Translations under genes and position numbers: made by a program
Shown: in pieces, positions 53,846-62,550 of the stretch
Position numbering within the stretch: position 1 is the stretch's first letter
How the letters are laid out: the number at the start of each line of letters is the position of its first letter
Origin: Halanaerobiaceae bacterium ANBcell28
Lineage (GTDB): Bacteria; Bacillota; Halanaerobiia; Halanaerobiales; DTU029
Reading direction: 5' to 3'
Assembly (NCBI GenBank): GCA_037623315.1
Contig: JBBJJH010000013.1
Span: 36,761 to 100,760 of the forward strand
DNA: 64,000 nucleotides
The notes under the pieces: generated by a model
Told to the model about the DNA's origin: nothing
Database searches by the model: none
What the model saw: only the letters and a program-made list of their open reading frames with translations

Positions 53846-54706
53846 TCATTCTGATATAGTGATTATCACCTCTCCCAGATAATTACCTGCAAGATGTTCC
53901 CACTTAATTTCCGTTTCTAAAATAAGATCTATATTGGCCTTATTACCATAATTACTACCGCTTATTTGATAAGGGACAGCTAAACTATGGAAATTTTCAC
54001 TTCCATCTATTGAAATATAAAGATCTTCTTTTTCTATAAAAAGACCATTATTACCTGTATAGTCCTGGTAATGTAATGGTTTAGCCTCTATTAATAAATT
54101 CCAATTACTGTTTTGCATATCTATATCAATTCGTACATGTTCTTCCGCCTGATAAAAGCCAGGACCATTATCTGCAATTATATTTATTTCATTTGGAGAA
54201 ACGGTAAAGCTACTTCTTATATGAACATGTAAATTTATAGTTATACTAGCTCCATTTTCAGAAACTAAATCTAATCTGTATATTTTTTTATCTTGCAGTC
54301 TAGATAAAATCCTCCATATGTTTCGATCAATTCTAAATTTAATACTTATTTCAACTTGATTATCACCATTTTCTAAAAACAGAACTGCTTGGTCCATCGA
54401 TTGGTAATGATTAGCGTAGGGCGTTTTTACCATAAGATATTCAGCCAGATTTACTCCTTCAATATACTTATCGGCAATTTGATAATATATATTAATATCA
54501 TCTGCTTTATGTCTCCGTACTCTTAAGTTATTATTTGCATAAGCTGCATCCGCAAAGAAATCAATATCTATTTTTATAGATCCAGGAGTTAAGTGAGCTC
54601 CATTTGCAAGTACAAACGAAGTAAAAGCACTGCAAACTAATAAGATGATAAATACTTTTTTCATATATGATCTAATATTTTTTTTATAGGATTTCTGATT
54701 TACCAT
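53846..54706 (-). CDS. secreted beta-rich protein of the secretin locus
   Basis: 286 residues. A signal peptide with a long charged n-region (cleavage near VLA-NG, residue 35), then alternating beta-strand sequence. The C-terminal end LAGNYLGEVIITISE resembles the final strand of pilin-type domains, and two halves of similar size are suggested. Could be an adhesin or tip subunit, or a periplasmic assembly factor. AGGAGG lies eight bases before the ATG at 54706, and the gene begins 12 bases after the outer-membrane-protein gene, so they are co-transcribed. No family recognised. Confidence 0.65.
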   Translation of the reverse strand: MVNQKSYKKNIRSYMKKVFIILLVCSAFTSFVLANGAHLTPGSIKIDIDFFADAAYANNNLRVRRHKADDINIYYQIADKYIEGVNLAEYLMVKTPYANHYQSMDQAVLFLENGDNQVEISIKFRIDRNIWRILSRLQDKKIYRLDLVSENGASITINLHVHIRSSFTVSPNEINIIADNGPGFYQAEEHVRIDIDMQNSNWNLLIEAKPLHYQDYTGNNGLFIEKEDLYISIDGSENFHSLAVPYQISGSNYGNKANIDLILETEIKWEHLAGNYLGEVIITISE

Positions 54707-54718
54707 CTCTTCCCCCTC

Positions 54719-56041
54719 CTAACCAAAAGGAACTTCAAAAGCAATAGATAAACTATTTTCATTAGAAAAGCCAATATTATAATTTAATGATATGTTCTTA
54801 TTTTCATTAAAAATATAAGCTAATGAAAACCTCTGCTGGTTTTTACCTCTAATAAAGTCTATATTATAAGTAGCTTTCCAAGTATTTTCTTGATAAGCAA
54901 GATAAAATCGGAATAAATTCCTATCAATCTTAGTTGCTGTTCTTATTGCTATTGGATAATATGATATAGCAAGTTGATATCTATCTCGCCAGGTTAAAGT
55001 GTCAGCTATACCAAAGCGAATATTCGGACTATAACTTTGCTTCCCTTCTTGATTAATATTATTTAAGAGATCTCCATTACTAATAATTGTTCGTATGGAT
55101 AAACCCTCTCCAGGATATAGTTCAATTCCTCCATTAAAAGTATATATAAGACCTGGCTTAGAAAAATACTTAGATAAGTGCAAAGTATAATCTACGTAAA
55201 TCTTATCATAACTATATTCAAAAGAGACTTTATTAAAAGCGAATTCCCCTTTAATCCTTCTTTCTGCATCACTGTAAAGAAAATCTTTAGTAAAAATCTC
55301 TGCTATATCACTTACATCAGCTATTCTAGTTATCTTGTTTACATCGTTAATTTCTTCATTTGAGACTACTACAGCACTTAGATAAATAAGAAAAAAACGA
55401 TTTTTTTCTTCCCCGGAACGAAAACTTCGTTTATTAACTATGGCTATTGCTTCGTCATGATCATCTCTTACCCAGACACTTGTCTCCAATGTATTTATAT
55501 TTTCCTCTGAATTTTGCTTAAACTTTATATCAGTCAGTATCCTTTTCCCATCATAATCAATCATTAAGGGTTTTAAAGATAGGTCAAAAAGTAAATCTTT
55601 TTCTCCCGAAGATGGCTGCTTTAAATATTTCTCTCTCAAAACAATTTCAGTAGTCTTATTTTCTAAAGTCATTAAGTATGATTGAATACGCCTCTCCTCA
55701 TCAATAAGATAATTAGCAGTTTTTAGCGCAATATCCTTACTATCCTCACTGAACAACTTTATTTGACTATCAACTTTATTATATTCCAATCCCATATTAG
55801 AAGAAGAGGAAGCTGAGATATAAGCCGATAAGCCAAGGGTATTAAAATATCTCTGATTAATTTCATGAAATTCTATAGAATAAATAATTACTTCATCACT
55901 AGATCTTATCCAAGTTTGTCTATCAAAAGCTATATCCTGAAAAATGTTATCAAAAGCCAGCAATGTATTAGAAAAAATAAATATGCTTAAGATAGTAAGC
56001 GTTAATAGAATAACTTGGCATCGGCACTTTATTTTAAACAT
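54719..56041 (-). CDS. predicted outer-membrane protein of the secretin locus
   Basis: 440 residues. A Cys-containing signal sequence (about 1-29), an N-terminal region of about 210 residues, then repeated amphipathic strands with aromatic girdle residues (RFYLAYQENTWKATYNI, FSLAYIFNENKNISLNYNI), ending NSLSIAFEVPFG. This pattern suggests a beta-barrel of about 10-14 strands. Its SD overlaps the secretin stop codon, so the two are translationally coupled. It may be a partner channel, an anchoring protein or an usher-like factor; it is too short for a classical usher. No family recognised. Confidence 0.65.
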   Translation of the reverse strand: MFKIKCRCQVILLTLTILSIFIFSNTLLAFDNIFQDIAFDRQTWIRSSDEVIIYSIEFHEINQRYFNTLGLSAYISASSSSNMGLEYNKVDSQIKLFSEDSKDIALKTANYLIDEERRIQSYLMTLENKTTEIVLREKYLKQPSSGEKDLLFDLSLKPLMIDYDGKRILTDIKFKQNSEENINTLETSVWVRDDHDEAIAIVNKRSFRSGEEKNRFFLIYLSAVVVSNEEINDVNKITRIADVSDIAEIFTKDFLYSDAERRIKGEFAFNKVSFEYSYDKIYVDYTLHLSKYFSKPGLIYTFNGGIELYPGEGLSIRTIISNGDLLNNINQEGKQSYSPNIRFGIADTLTWRDRYQLAISYYPIAIRTATKIDRNLFRFYLAYQENTWKATYNIDFIRGKNQQRFSLAYIFNENKNISLNYNIGFSNENSLSIAFEVPFG

Positions 56042-56052
56042 CTAATTACCAC

Positions 56053-57216
56053 CTAACGAATTACAGGAGTAACAAAAACAAGCAACTCTTTTTCTGCCTG
56101 TCTCTCTCTCTCGTTTCTAAATAGCCATCTTAATAAAGGCACCTTACTTAATCCAGGTACTTCCTGTGAATAAAAGGAATCTTCCAGCACTGTCATCCCT
56201 GCAATTGCAATAGTTTGACCATTAGGAATCCTGACAGTTGTAGAAACTCTACTTTCCTTAATAATAATATCCGGACTATTATTTTCTACAATATGACTAA
56301 TTTCGGGTGCAATATTCAAAATAATATCATCACCACTAATTCTGTCTATATTCAGCTCTAAAGCAACACCTACCTGAACCTTTTCTATCCGAGAAGAAAC
56401 ATTAGTATCTCTAGCATCCAAAAGGATAATCTTACTATCGCCGATAAACAATTCTGCACTTTCCCCTTCAGCAACCAATACTCTAGGATCTGCTTCAATA
56501 CTTGCCTTCTGATCTTCTTTAAGTAATTTTATATTGGCCATTAATTGACCAAATATGTTCGTCTCAAGAAAAAATAAATTATCCTTTAAATTATAAGCTG
56601 CTTCATTTATAGTACTGTCATAATTACTAAAACTAAAGAAATTTGTCCCCATTTCTTCTAAAGACCTACTATCTATTTCAGTAATCAAGACACTAAGCTC
56701 TACTTGCTTTTTGGGCTTGTCCAAAGCGTTTATAATCTTCATTATCTTATTATAATCATCTGTAGGAGCATTAATAGTCAATACATTACTCTGCCTATTT
56801 CCTACTACATATTCTCTAAAATTACTTGGTAAAACATCTAAAAGAGTAGCAACATCGATATTTTCTAATTCAATTAAATTCAATTCACTTAATTCTTGAA
56901 AAGTCCTACTTTTTGGATCTGCCAATCCTACAAAATAGAAGTCATCTATTTTTCTATAAGTATAGCCACCGCTCATAAGTACAATTCTTAATGCTTCTTC
57001 TATAGGTACATCTTCTAAATCAGCAGTAATTATACCAGAAACAGTCTGATCTGGAATTATATTAATACCAGTCTGTAAAGAAATCTCACTAAGAGCTTCT
57101 CTAAGATCGGTCTCAAAAAACATCATAGATACCAGAATATCCTCTTCAGCTGCATCTACTAAGAACGTTCCACTTATGATTAGCAAAAAACAAAATATAA
57201 GTAAAAATTTTTTCAT
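56053..57216 (-). CDS. minimal secretin (GspD/PilQ superfamily)
   Basis: 387 residues. Signal peptide (1-23), one STN/N0-like domain (about 28-97: FFETDLREALSEISLQTG, GYTYRKIDDFYFVG), one N1-like domain (about 115-170: NVLTINAPTDDYNKIMKII) and the secretin core (about 170-387) ending with the signature VPGLSKVPLLRWLFR and ELLVFVTPVI. Most secretins have several N domains and exceed 500 residues. First gene of the locus, with a strong promoter. Forms a multimeric outer-membrane pore. No GspE/PilB ATPase, GspF/PilC or prepilin genes are nearby, so it is not an ordinary type II or type IV pilus operon. Confidence 0.88.
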   Translation of the reverse strand: MKKFLLIFCFLLIISGTFLVDAAEEDILVSMMFFETDLREALSEISLQTGINIIPDQTVSGIITADLEDVPIEEALRIVLMSGGYTYRKIDDFYFVGLADPKSRTFQELSELNLIELENIDVATLLDVLPSNFREYVVGNRQSNVLTINAPTDDYNKIMKIINALDKPKKQVELSVLITEIDSRSLEEMGTNFFSFSNYDSTINEAAYNLKDNLFFLETNIFGQLMANIKLLKEDQKASIEADPRVLVAEGESAELFIGDSKIILLDARDTNVSSRIEKVQVGVALELNIDRISGDDIILNIAPEISHIVENNSPDIIIKESRVSTTVRIPNGQTIAIAGMTVLEDSFYSQEVPGLSKVPLLRWLFRNERERQAEKELLVFVTPVIR

Positions 57217-57281
57217 GATTATACCTCACTTGTATTTTTTCTTCGATCCAACTCCCAAAGCAGCTATTTTTTAAAAAATAC

Positions 57282-57353
57282 AATAGTACGCTAAATATAA
57301 AAAATAATAGTACTATTCTACTATTATTATATAATATATAAATAAATTGTCAA
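57282..57353 (-). promoter_or_regulatory. secretin operon promoter with AATAGTACTATT palindrome
   Basis: Minus strand TTGACA (57353-57348), 16-base spacer, TATAAT (57331-57326). A perfect 12-bp palindrome AATAGTACTATT (57306-57317) lies near the expected start, and its half AATAGTAC recurs at 57282-57289: a two-site operator candidate. Together with the terminator this accounts for the 347-base gap. Confidence 0.65.
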
Positions 57354-57406
57354 ATATTTTTGTAACAATTGTCGATATTTTCAAAAAAATATCCGGAAAA
57401 TAGTAA

Positions 57407-57442
57407 AAAAATAACCCTTCTTGTAAAATTTAACAAGAAGGG
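57407..57442 (-). terminator. intrinsic terminator after the ABC-2 permease gene
   Basis: CCCTTCTTGT and ACAAGAAGGG arms with an 8-base loop, followed on the minus strand by TTATTTTTTT. Confidence 0.82.
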
Positions 57443-57563
57443 CGAGGAGGAAACATATAAAAAATGTTTCTGATTTATAATTATACAGTAATTGTTATTT
57501 TTATTCAAGCTTTTTTGTAATTTTTTTATATTTTTTTAAAAAAATTCTTTTTCTTTGTGCTTC

Positions 57564-58652
57564 TTAATCCCATCTCCAAAATTTTACGCTAAGAAGAGAA
57601 GTGATTAATAAGTATGTAAACAAAACAATAAGATTTGTCTGTAGACTTCGAGGCCCAGGGAAACCTAACATCACCTGTCTTAAAGCATCTCCCAAATATG
57701 TCAATGGTAAAACCCTGACAACTGGCTGAATAAAAGAAGGCATAAACTCATAAGGAAAGAAGATACCAGACAAAAACATCATAGGAAACTGTACTGTCTG
57801 TATTAAACCTTCACCTGCTTCTACAGTATTAACAAAAGTAATTAATAAGTAGCCAAGACTAATGAAGGTTAAACAACCCAGCAGAACCACAGCAAAGACC
57901 TGTATAATACTATTTACTAGATTTATATTAAAAACCATAATAGCAATACTAATAATAATACTACTTTGAATAATCCCTAATATTAACCTAAGTGAGACTT
58001 CGCTACCTAAAATCGCCCCTCTGGATAAAGGAGTAACCCCTAAGCCTCTAATGATTTTCTTCTCTCTTAATGATAGGAATTGTATTGAACCAAACAAACC
58101 TAATTGCATTAAGGCCATCGCTAAGATACCTGGTAAAATATAATCAAAGTCTGTCATTCCTTCCGCTTGAACAGAGTTGGTTTCTATATTAAAAATTTTT
58201 GGCATAGCAGTTATATGTCTTTCTGCTTCATTAAATATATCCATTATAGCAGATAATAAAATCTGACTAATCTGTTGATTGCTAGCATCATAATGAATTG
58301 CTATATCAATTTGATTACCTGTTATAAAGTCCTCATATCTTATATCCGGTAACTCTATTAATAAATGCCGATTCCCCTGCTCTAGAGCCTTAAATTCTTC
58401 AGCCCCATCTCCTTCGGCTATAAATATATTAAAGCTCTCAATCCCTTCCATGTTTTCAATCATTTGATTACTGAACTCACTTTCAGAGTGTACAAGAAAG
58501 GAAACATTAAAAGACATATCAAAATTACCTGAAAAAACCCAGCCAAAAATAAAAACAAATATTAAAGGAAAGAGTAAAAACCAGAAAATAGCTGATTTAT
58601 CTCTACAATACTCTTTAACATTAGCTATAAACATTGCTTTAAACATTTTCAT
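57564..58652 (-). CDS. ABC-2 type transporter permease (orphan)
   Basis: 362 residues with the ABC-2 layout: one N-terminal helix (about 22-42), a large extracytoplasmic domain (about 45-170), then five helices and the conserved LPLTYLGDALRQVMLG near the C-terminus. Such permeases need a CcmA-type ATPase. The gene that should supply it, directly upstream, survives only as a C-terminal remnant, so this permease is either non-functional or uses another ATPase. Confidence 0.85.
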   Translation of the reverse strand: MKMFKAMFIANVKEYCRDKSAIFWFLLFPLIFVFIFGWVFSGNFDMSFNVSFLVHSESEFSNQMIENMEGIESFNIFIAEGDGAEEFKALEQGNRHLLIELPDIRYEDFITGNQIDIAIHYDASNQQISQILLSAIMDIFNEAERHITAMPKIFNIETNSVQAEGMTDFDYILPGILAMALMQLGLFGSIQFLSLREKKIIRGLGVTPLSRGAILGSEVSLRLILGIIQSSIIISIAIMVFNINLVNSIIQVFAVVLLGCLTFISLGYLLITFVNTVEAGEGLIQTVQFPMMFLSGIFFPYEFMPSFIQPVVRVLPLTYLGDALRQVMLGFPGPRSLQTNLIVLFTYLLITSLLSVKFWRWD

Positions 58653-58656
58653 TCTC

Positions 58657-58746
58657 TCATTCCCCTTCCTGTTTATTTAAGAATAAGAACTCCAGGCTTG
58701 CCTGTCTGACAGTGATATCTTCATTAAATAGCCCCAGATTCTTCAA
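58657..58746 (-). pseudogene. C-terminal remnant of an ABC transporter ATPase gene
   Basis: An open stretch of 29 codons before a TGA reads LKNLGLFNEDITVRQASLEF followed by LFLNKQEGE, the pattern of the last residues of CcmA-type ATPases (VRQxSLEDVFL...). No Walker motifs lie upstream; the sequence runs straight into the lipoprotein gene. It lies immediately before the ABC-2 permease in transcription order, where the intact ATPase gene would be expected. Confidence 0.55.
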
Positions 58747-58802
58747 TACACTACACCTCCATAAGCAAACAGGGCTCTAAGTCCAGACTTAGGGATTCAT
58801 TA

Positions 58803-59669
58803 CTACCTGAACCTGCAAAGGCGAAAACCAAGGTAGCTATATACGTGTTGGCCAAAGGGATATTGGGATCTGAAATCCAATTCACAGAAAACAAAGTCAT
58901 CAAACCAGCTACCACCACATATTGTAACCTGATTGTCTATTATAGTATTTGTCCAGTCATATACATTGCCACTCATGTCATATAAATCTAATTCATTGGC
59001 TTTTTTCTCAGCTACTGGCATTGTACCTGCATTATCAACCATGGTATTAAACCTATGTGAATATTCAATATAGGACTTATAAAATCCATTAAAATTAGCC
59101 TTATCTGAATTACCACCATACCATCCTACTTGATCTAAGTTATCACTACCTGCATAAAGTGTTGCTTCTCCATCTTTACCACCACGGGCTGCATATTCCC
59201 ATTCAAGACAAGTCGGTAATCTATAGCCATTTGCCCCTTCATTCTCCCATACTGTAGCCATAACTATATTTTGTGGATGTGCCTCAAATAGTTCTGCATA
59301 ATAATCTTCATAATATTCTATGTCACTTATATTATAATATTTATCTAATCCTTCTAGCTCACTAAGTTTATTACAATAGATAACTGCATCATACCAGCTA
59401 ACGCTTTCTACTGGTCTATTACTACTATCACCTTTTAAATTTGGATTAATGAAAAAAGAGGGATTAAACCCCATAATTTCCTCAAACTCTGCTTGAGTTA
59501 CATGATACTTGCCTAGGTAAAAATCATTTTCTACTGTTATTAAACCATTATCTTCAGCCGTTGTTCCTGCTGCTACCAATACCATATCTTCTGCTACATC
59601 TTTCCCACAAGCAATTAATCCTAGGCATAAAAGCAAAACTAGAACAATAAGTAAAAATTTTTGTAACAT
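58803..59669 (-). CDS. SUMF1/FGE-fold lipoprotein
   Basis: About 288 residues. A lipoprotein signal with lipobox LIAC (Cys near residue 20), then a formylglycine-generating-enzyme-like (SUMF1) domain: YHVTQAEFEEIMGFNPSFF, RPVESVSWYDAVIYCNKLS, YRLPTCLEWEYAARGG, DMSGNVYDWTN, GGSWFDD and the terminal LGFRLCR. The copper-binding cysteine pair of true FGEs is incomplete (GGSW-FD where GSYMC would be), so it is probably a binding or surface protein rather than a sulfatase activator. The ATG at 59669 has AAGGAGAGAG upstream; a longer frame lacks an SD. Confidence 0.85.
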   Translation of the reverse strand: MLQKFLLIVLVLLLCLGLIACGKDVAEDMVLVAAGTTAEDNGLITVENDFYLGKYHVTQAEFEEIMGFNPSFFINPNLKGDSSNRPVESVSWYDAVIYCNKLSELEGLDKYYNISDIEYYEDYYAELFEAHPQNIVMATVWENEGANGYRLPTCLEWEYAARGGKDGEATLYAGSDNLDQVGWYGGNSDKANFNGFYKSYIEYSHRFNTMVDNAGTMPVAEKKANELDLYDMSGNVYDWTNTIIDNQVTICGGSWFDDFVFCELDFRSQYPFGQHVYSYLGFRLCRFR

Positions 59670-59804
59670 TAGTTCTCTCTCCTTATAATTTTTTTTGACA
59701 TTCATATATTTAAATCTATAGAAAGTTGTCATATGTACTATAGCAAAAGTCAAGGTAGCCGGCAAACTTCAAGCAAGATAATTCAAGTAAAACTGACTAT
59801 TATA

Positions 59805-60881
59805 TTATCTAGGGATTCTAGCAATCATTTTACTTCCTTCGTTTATTATTGACTCTATTTTTAAACTTCCCCCTAATTCTTCCAATCTTTCTTCCATAGA
59901 AATTATACCAAAATGACCTTCTTGATTTATACTTTTGATGTCGAAACCCTTACCATTATCTTTTATCAGTAGCTTAAGCTCCTCTTCATCTGTAGTAAGA
60001 GAAATAACCACCTGTTTTGTCTCTGCATGTTTTACTATATTATTTAAGGCTTCCTGTAAAAACCTATATAATGCTAACTGTTGTGTATCATTGATGGTAT
60101 TTTCATCACCAGAAAAATCATATAAAATGTCCAGCTTATATCTCTGTTTAAACAAGGATATCATCCCTTCAAGAGCCTCAAAGAAACTCTTGTTTTTTAA
60201 ATCAAGGGGACGTAGTTCATAAATCATCAAACGCATTTCTGTCTGCACTTCTTGAACCATATCCTGCAAAGTTTTAGTCAGTTCAAAAACCCTGTCCCTA
60301 TCCTTATCAATAATTGCTGGTAAGGTATTTAAGTGTAGACTTATACCAAAAAGATTTTGAGAAACAGAATCATGAAGTTCTCTAGCTATCCTATTTCGTT
60401 CTTCAATAAGAGCTATATTCTTATTTTCTTTTTCTAGACGTATTCTCTCATCCAATTGCTCATAATATATATAAAAAAGATGCAACAACAATGATATTAT
60501 TCCAGCCCCTAGACTTATAAAAATAAGATTATCAATATGATAAGTAAAAAAGATGTTTATAAAAATCAAAAATATATTAGAAAAAATATAAAAAACAACT
60601 AACCCTATTATATACGTTAAAAATAAAACTGCTAAAAAATATTCATCTAAAATTTTAAATTTCTTTTTTATAATAATGTGGAAAATATTTATGCTTAAGG
60701 GTATAAAAACTCCAACTAAAAAACCAAAAAGAACAAAGAAAAAAAAACCAATTAGCATTTGATTAAATGTAGCTAAATTAATATAATTATTTAGAGCAAT
60801 AAAAAAAACTATTGAAATAGCAACACCAATTAATCCATCTCCTAATATACTTTTAAAATGAAATTTTTTTTCATTTAACAC
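59805..60881 (-). CDS. NarL-type sensor histidine kinase
   Basis: 358 residues. Four predicted transmembrane helices (about 12-140), a short coiled coil, the HisKA_3 box NRIARELHDSVSQNLFGIS with the phospho-His, and an HATPase with N box ALNNIVKHAETK, G1 DNGKGFDIKS and G2 GHFGIISMEERLEELGG. The GTG start at 60881 lies 6 bases after the response-regulator stop, with AGGTG upstream. Its partner is the LuxR-type regulator before it. Confidence 0.9.
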   Translation of the reverse strand: MLNEKKFHFKSILGDGLIGVAISIVFFIALNNYINLATFNQMLIGFFFFVLFGFLVGVFIPLSINIFHIIIKKKFKILDEYFLAVLFLTYIIGLVVFYIFSNIFLIFINIFFTYHIDNLIFISLGAGIISLLLHLFYIYYEQLDERIRLEKENKNIALIEERNRIARELHDSVSQNLFGISLHLNTLPAIIDKDRDRVFELTKTLQDMVQEVQTEMRLMIYELRPLDLKNKSFFEALEGMISLFKQRYKLDILYDFSGDENTINDTQQLALYRFLQEALNNIVKHAETKQVVISLTTDEEELKLLIKDNGKGFDIKSINQEGHFGIISMEERLEELGGSLKIESIINEGSKMIARIPR

Positions 60882-60887
60882 TATCTA

Positions 60888-61520
60888 TCACCTATCTATC
60901 AATTTTGTTTCTATCGCCTTAATAACAGCTTGTGTCCTATCTTTTACATCCAATTTTCGTAATATATTACTAACATGTGTCTTAACTGTTTTATCAGAAA
61001 TAAATAGTTTTTCCCCAATTTCTTTATTTGACTTTCCATTAGTTAACTCATACAAGACCTCTTTTTCCCGTTCAGTGAGTGTAATTCTTTTTATTTCTTT
61101 TTTACTTTTTACTCTCTTCATAAGTTTTCTAGCTATTCTTGGATGTAAAACTGGTTCTCCCTGACGCGCAGCAATAATAGCCTCTAATAACTTTTTAGGG
61201 GGAGAATCTTTCATTAAATAACTTATAGCTCCTGCATTAATAGCAGCAATAACTTCATCATCATTAGAAAAGCTAGATAGCACAATAAGCTGAGTAATAA
61301 GTCCAGCTTCTTTTATCTGGCGAATTACTTCAATACCATCCATTCCTGGCAAATGTAGATCAATAATTGCTACATCAACTTCCAATTCTATAATTTCTTT
61401 CACAGCTGTTTCTCCATTATCAGCTTCTCCTAAAACTTCTATTTCATCTTGTGTGCTTAAATAAGTTTTTAAACCCTCTCTAACAAAAGGGTGATCATCT
61501 ACTAAATAAACAGATACCAT
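60888..61520 (-). CDS. NarL/LuxR-family response regulator
   Basis: About 210 residues. Receiver domain with acidic pocket [14 protein letters not shown], phospho-acceptor Asp in [13 protein letters not shown], a Ser in [10 protein letters not shown] and Lys in [12 protein letters not shown]; a C-terminal LuxR HTH with [37 protein letters not shown]. The start is the ATG at 61520 with AGGAGGAG upstream. It lies between two sensor-kinase genes, both of which may feed it. Confidence 0.92.
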   Translation of the reverse strand: MVSVYLVDDHPFVREGLKTYLSTQDEIEVLGEADNGETAVKEIIELEVDVAIIDLHLPGMDGIEVIRQIKEAGLITQLIVLSSFSNDDEVIAAINAGAISYLMKDSPPKKLLEAIIAARQGEPVLHPRIARKLMKRVKSKKEIKRITLTEREKEVLYELTNGKSNKEIGEKLFISDKTVKTHVSNILRKLDVKDRTQAVIKAIETKLIDR

Positions 61521-61565
61521 TATACATCTCCTCCTACAAACCTCTTGATACATTGAAATGATTCA

Positions 61566-62327
61566 TCAGAAAAGTCTAAAACTAGCTAAAGGTATTTCTA
61601 TAAACAGATTGTTTCCTTTGCTTAAAAATGATTCTATGCAGAAATTACCCCCAAGATCCTTCAATACTTCATTAATATAATTTATTCTATACTGGCCTTC
61701 TTTATCTATATTTTGATACTCATAACCTTTACCATTATCCTTAATATCTATAAATATAGCATCAAACTCTACATTTAATGAAACTCTTACACATTTAACA
61801 CTTATATGCTTAGCTATAATATTTAGAAATTCTTGTAGTAACCTGTATATAAGTAACTTATCTTTGTCACTAAATCTATTTACATAACCGTAATAATCAT
61901 AAACTATATCTATTCCATATCTTTGTTTAAATAATATTAGCATATCTTCAAGAGTTTCAAAAAAACTTTTCTCATTAATGGACCTTAATTCATACTTTAA
62001 CATAAGCATTTCTGATTGAACTTCTTGTACAATTTCTTGTAAAGAATCTATGGTTTTGACAGATTTCTTGCTATCCTCTTCTAAATTTATTAAGATGTTA
62101 TTTAGATGTATACATAGAAGAAAAAGATTATGCAGAATAGAATCATGAATCTTTCTAGCAAGTTCTCTGGCAATAATACCTCTTTCTTCAAAAATTGCCA
62201 ACTTGCATTTCTCCATCTCTAAAGCTAGTCTCTTGTCTAATTCTGTATAATATTTAGAAATCATACTTAAAAATATTGTGATAATTCCAATGGCTATACT
62301 AATGTAAATTAGACTATCTAATTCCAT
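61566..62327 (-). CDS. second NarL-type histidine kinase, partly degenerate
   Basis: About 253 residues with one N-terminal helix, a paralogue of the kinase at 59805. The phospho-His box is present but altered: IIARELARKIHDSILHNLF carries a three-residue insertion before the H-D-S. The N box is weak (FLNIIAKHISVK, NxxK lost). G1 survives as DNGKGYEYQN, but G2 GHFGI is GQYRI. It lacks the multi-helix sensor domain. It may be a kinase-dead partner that forms mixed dimers with its neighbour, or a decaying duplicate. Confidence 0.8.
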   Translation of the reverse strand: MELDSLIYISIAIGIITIFLSMISKYYTELDKRLALEMEKCKLAIFEERGIIARELARKIHDSILHNLFLLCIHLNNILINLEEDSKKSVKTIDSLQEIVQEVQSEMLMLKYELRSINEKSFFETLEDMLILFKQRYGIDIVYDYYGYVNRFSDKDKLLIYRLLQEFLNIIAKHISVKCVRVSLNVEFDAIFIDIKDNGKGYEYQNIDKEGQYRINYINEVLKDLGGNFCIESFLSKGNNLFIEIPLASFRLF

Positions 62328-62462
62328 CTTACTCACCTATCTATCCTTTATTTATAACTTTTAATGTAATTTTATAATATTTAGAAATAATTTACATCGT
62401 ACAAAAGACTTATCTAAGTACTACTTTTGGAGTATATCTTGATTAACAGCCATGTGAATATA

Positions 62463-62488
62463 TAAAAAGAGAACCTTAAAGGCTCTCT
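62463..62488 (-). terminator. intrinsic terminator after csgG-like gene
   Basis: Minus strand AGAGAGCC-TTTAA-GGTTCTCT (one G-U pair) followed by TTTTT, separating the CsgG-family gene from the two-component genes. Confidence 0.75.
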
Positions 62489-62550
62489 AAACGTCTCATC
62501 TCCTAATTAAATACATAATTTCATAGAAAACAACTTTCTTTACTAGCTTT

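Noticed and set aside
56053..57216. Type IV pilus PilQ operon
   Set aside because: pilM-N-O-P, ATPase and prepilin genes are absent and the downstream genes are of other types.
59670..59765. Possible remnant of a second SUMF1 gene upstream of the lipoprotein (similarity of GCTACCTTGACTTTTGC to the gene's own 3' end)
   Set aside because: Only about 17 bases match, with several mismatches around them and a stop soon after; too short to call a duplication or pseudogene.
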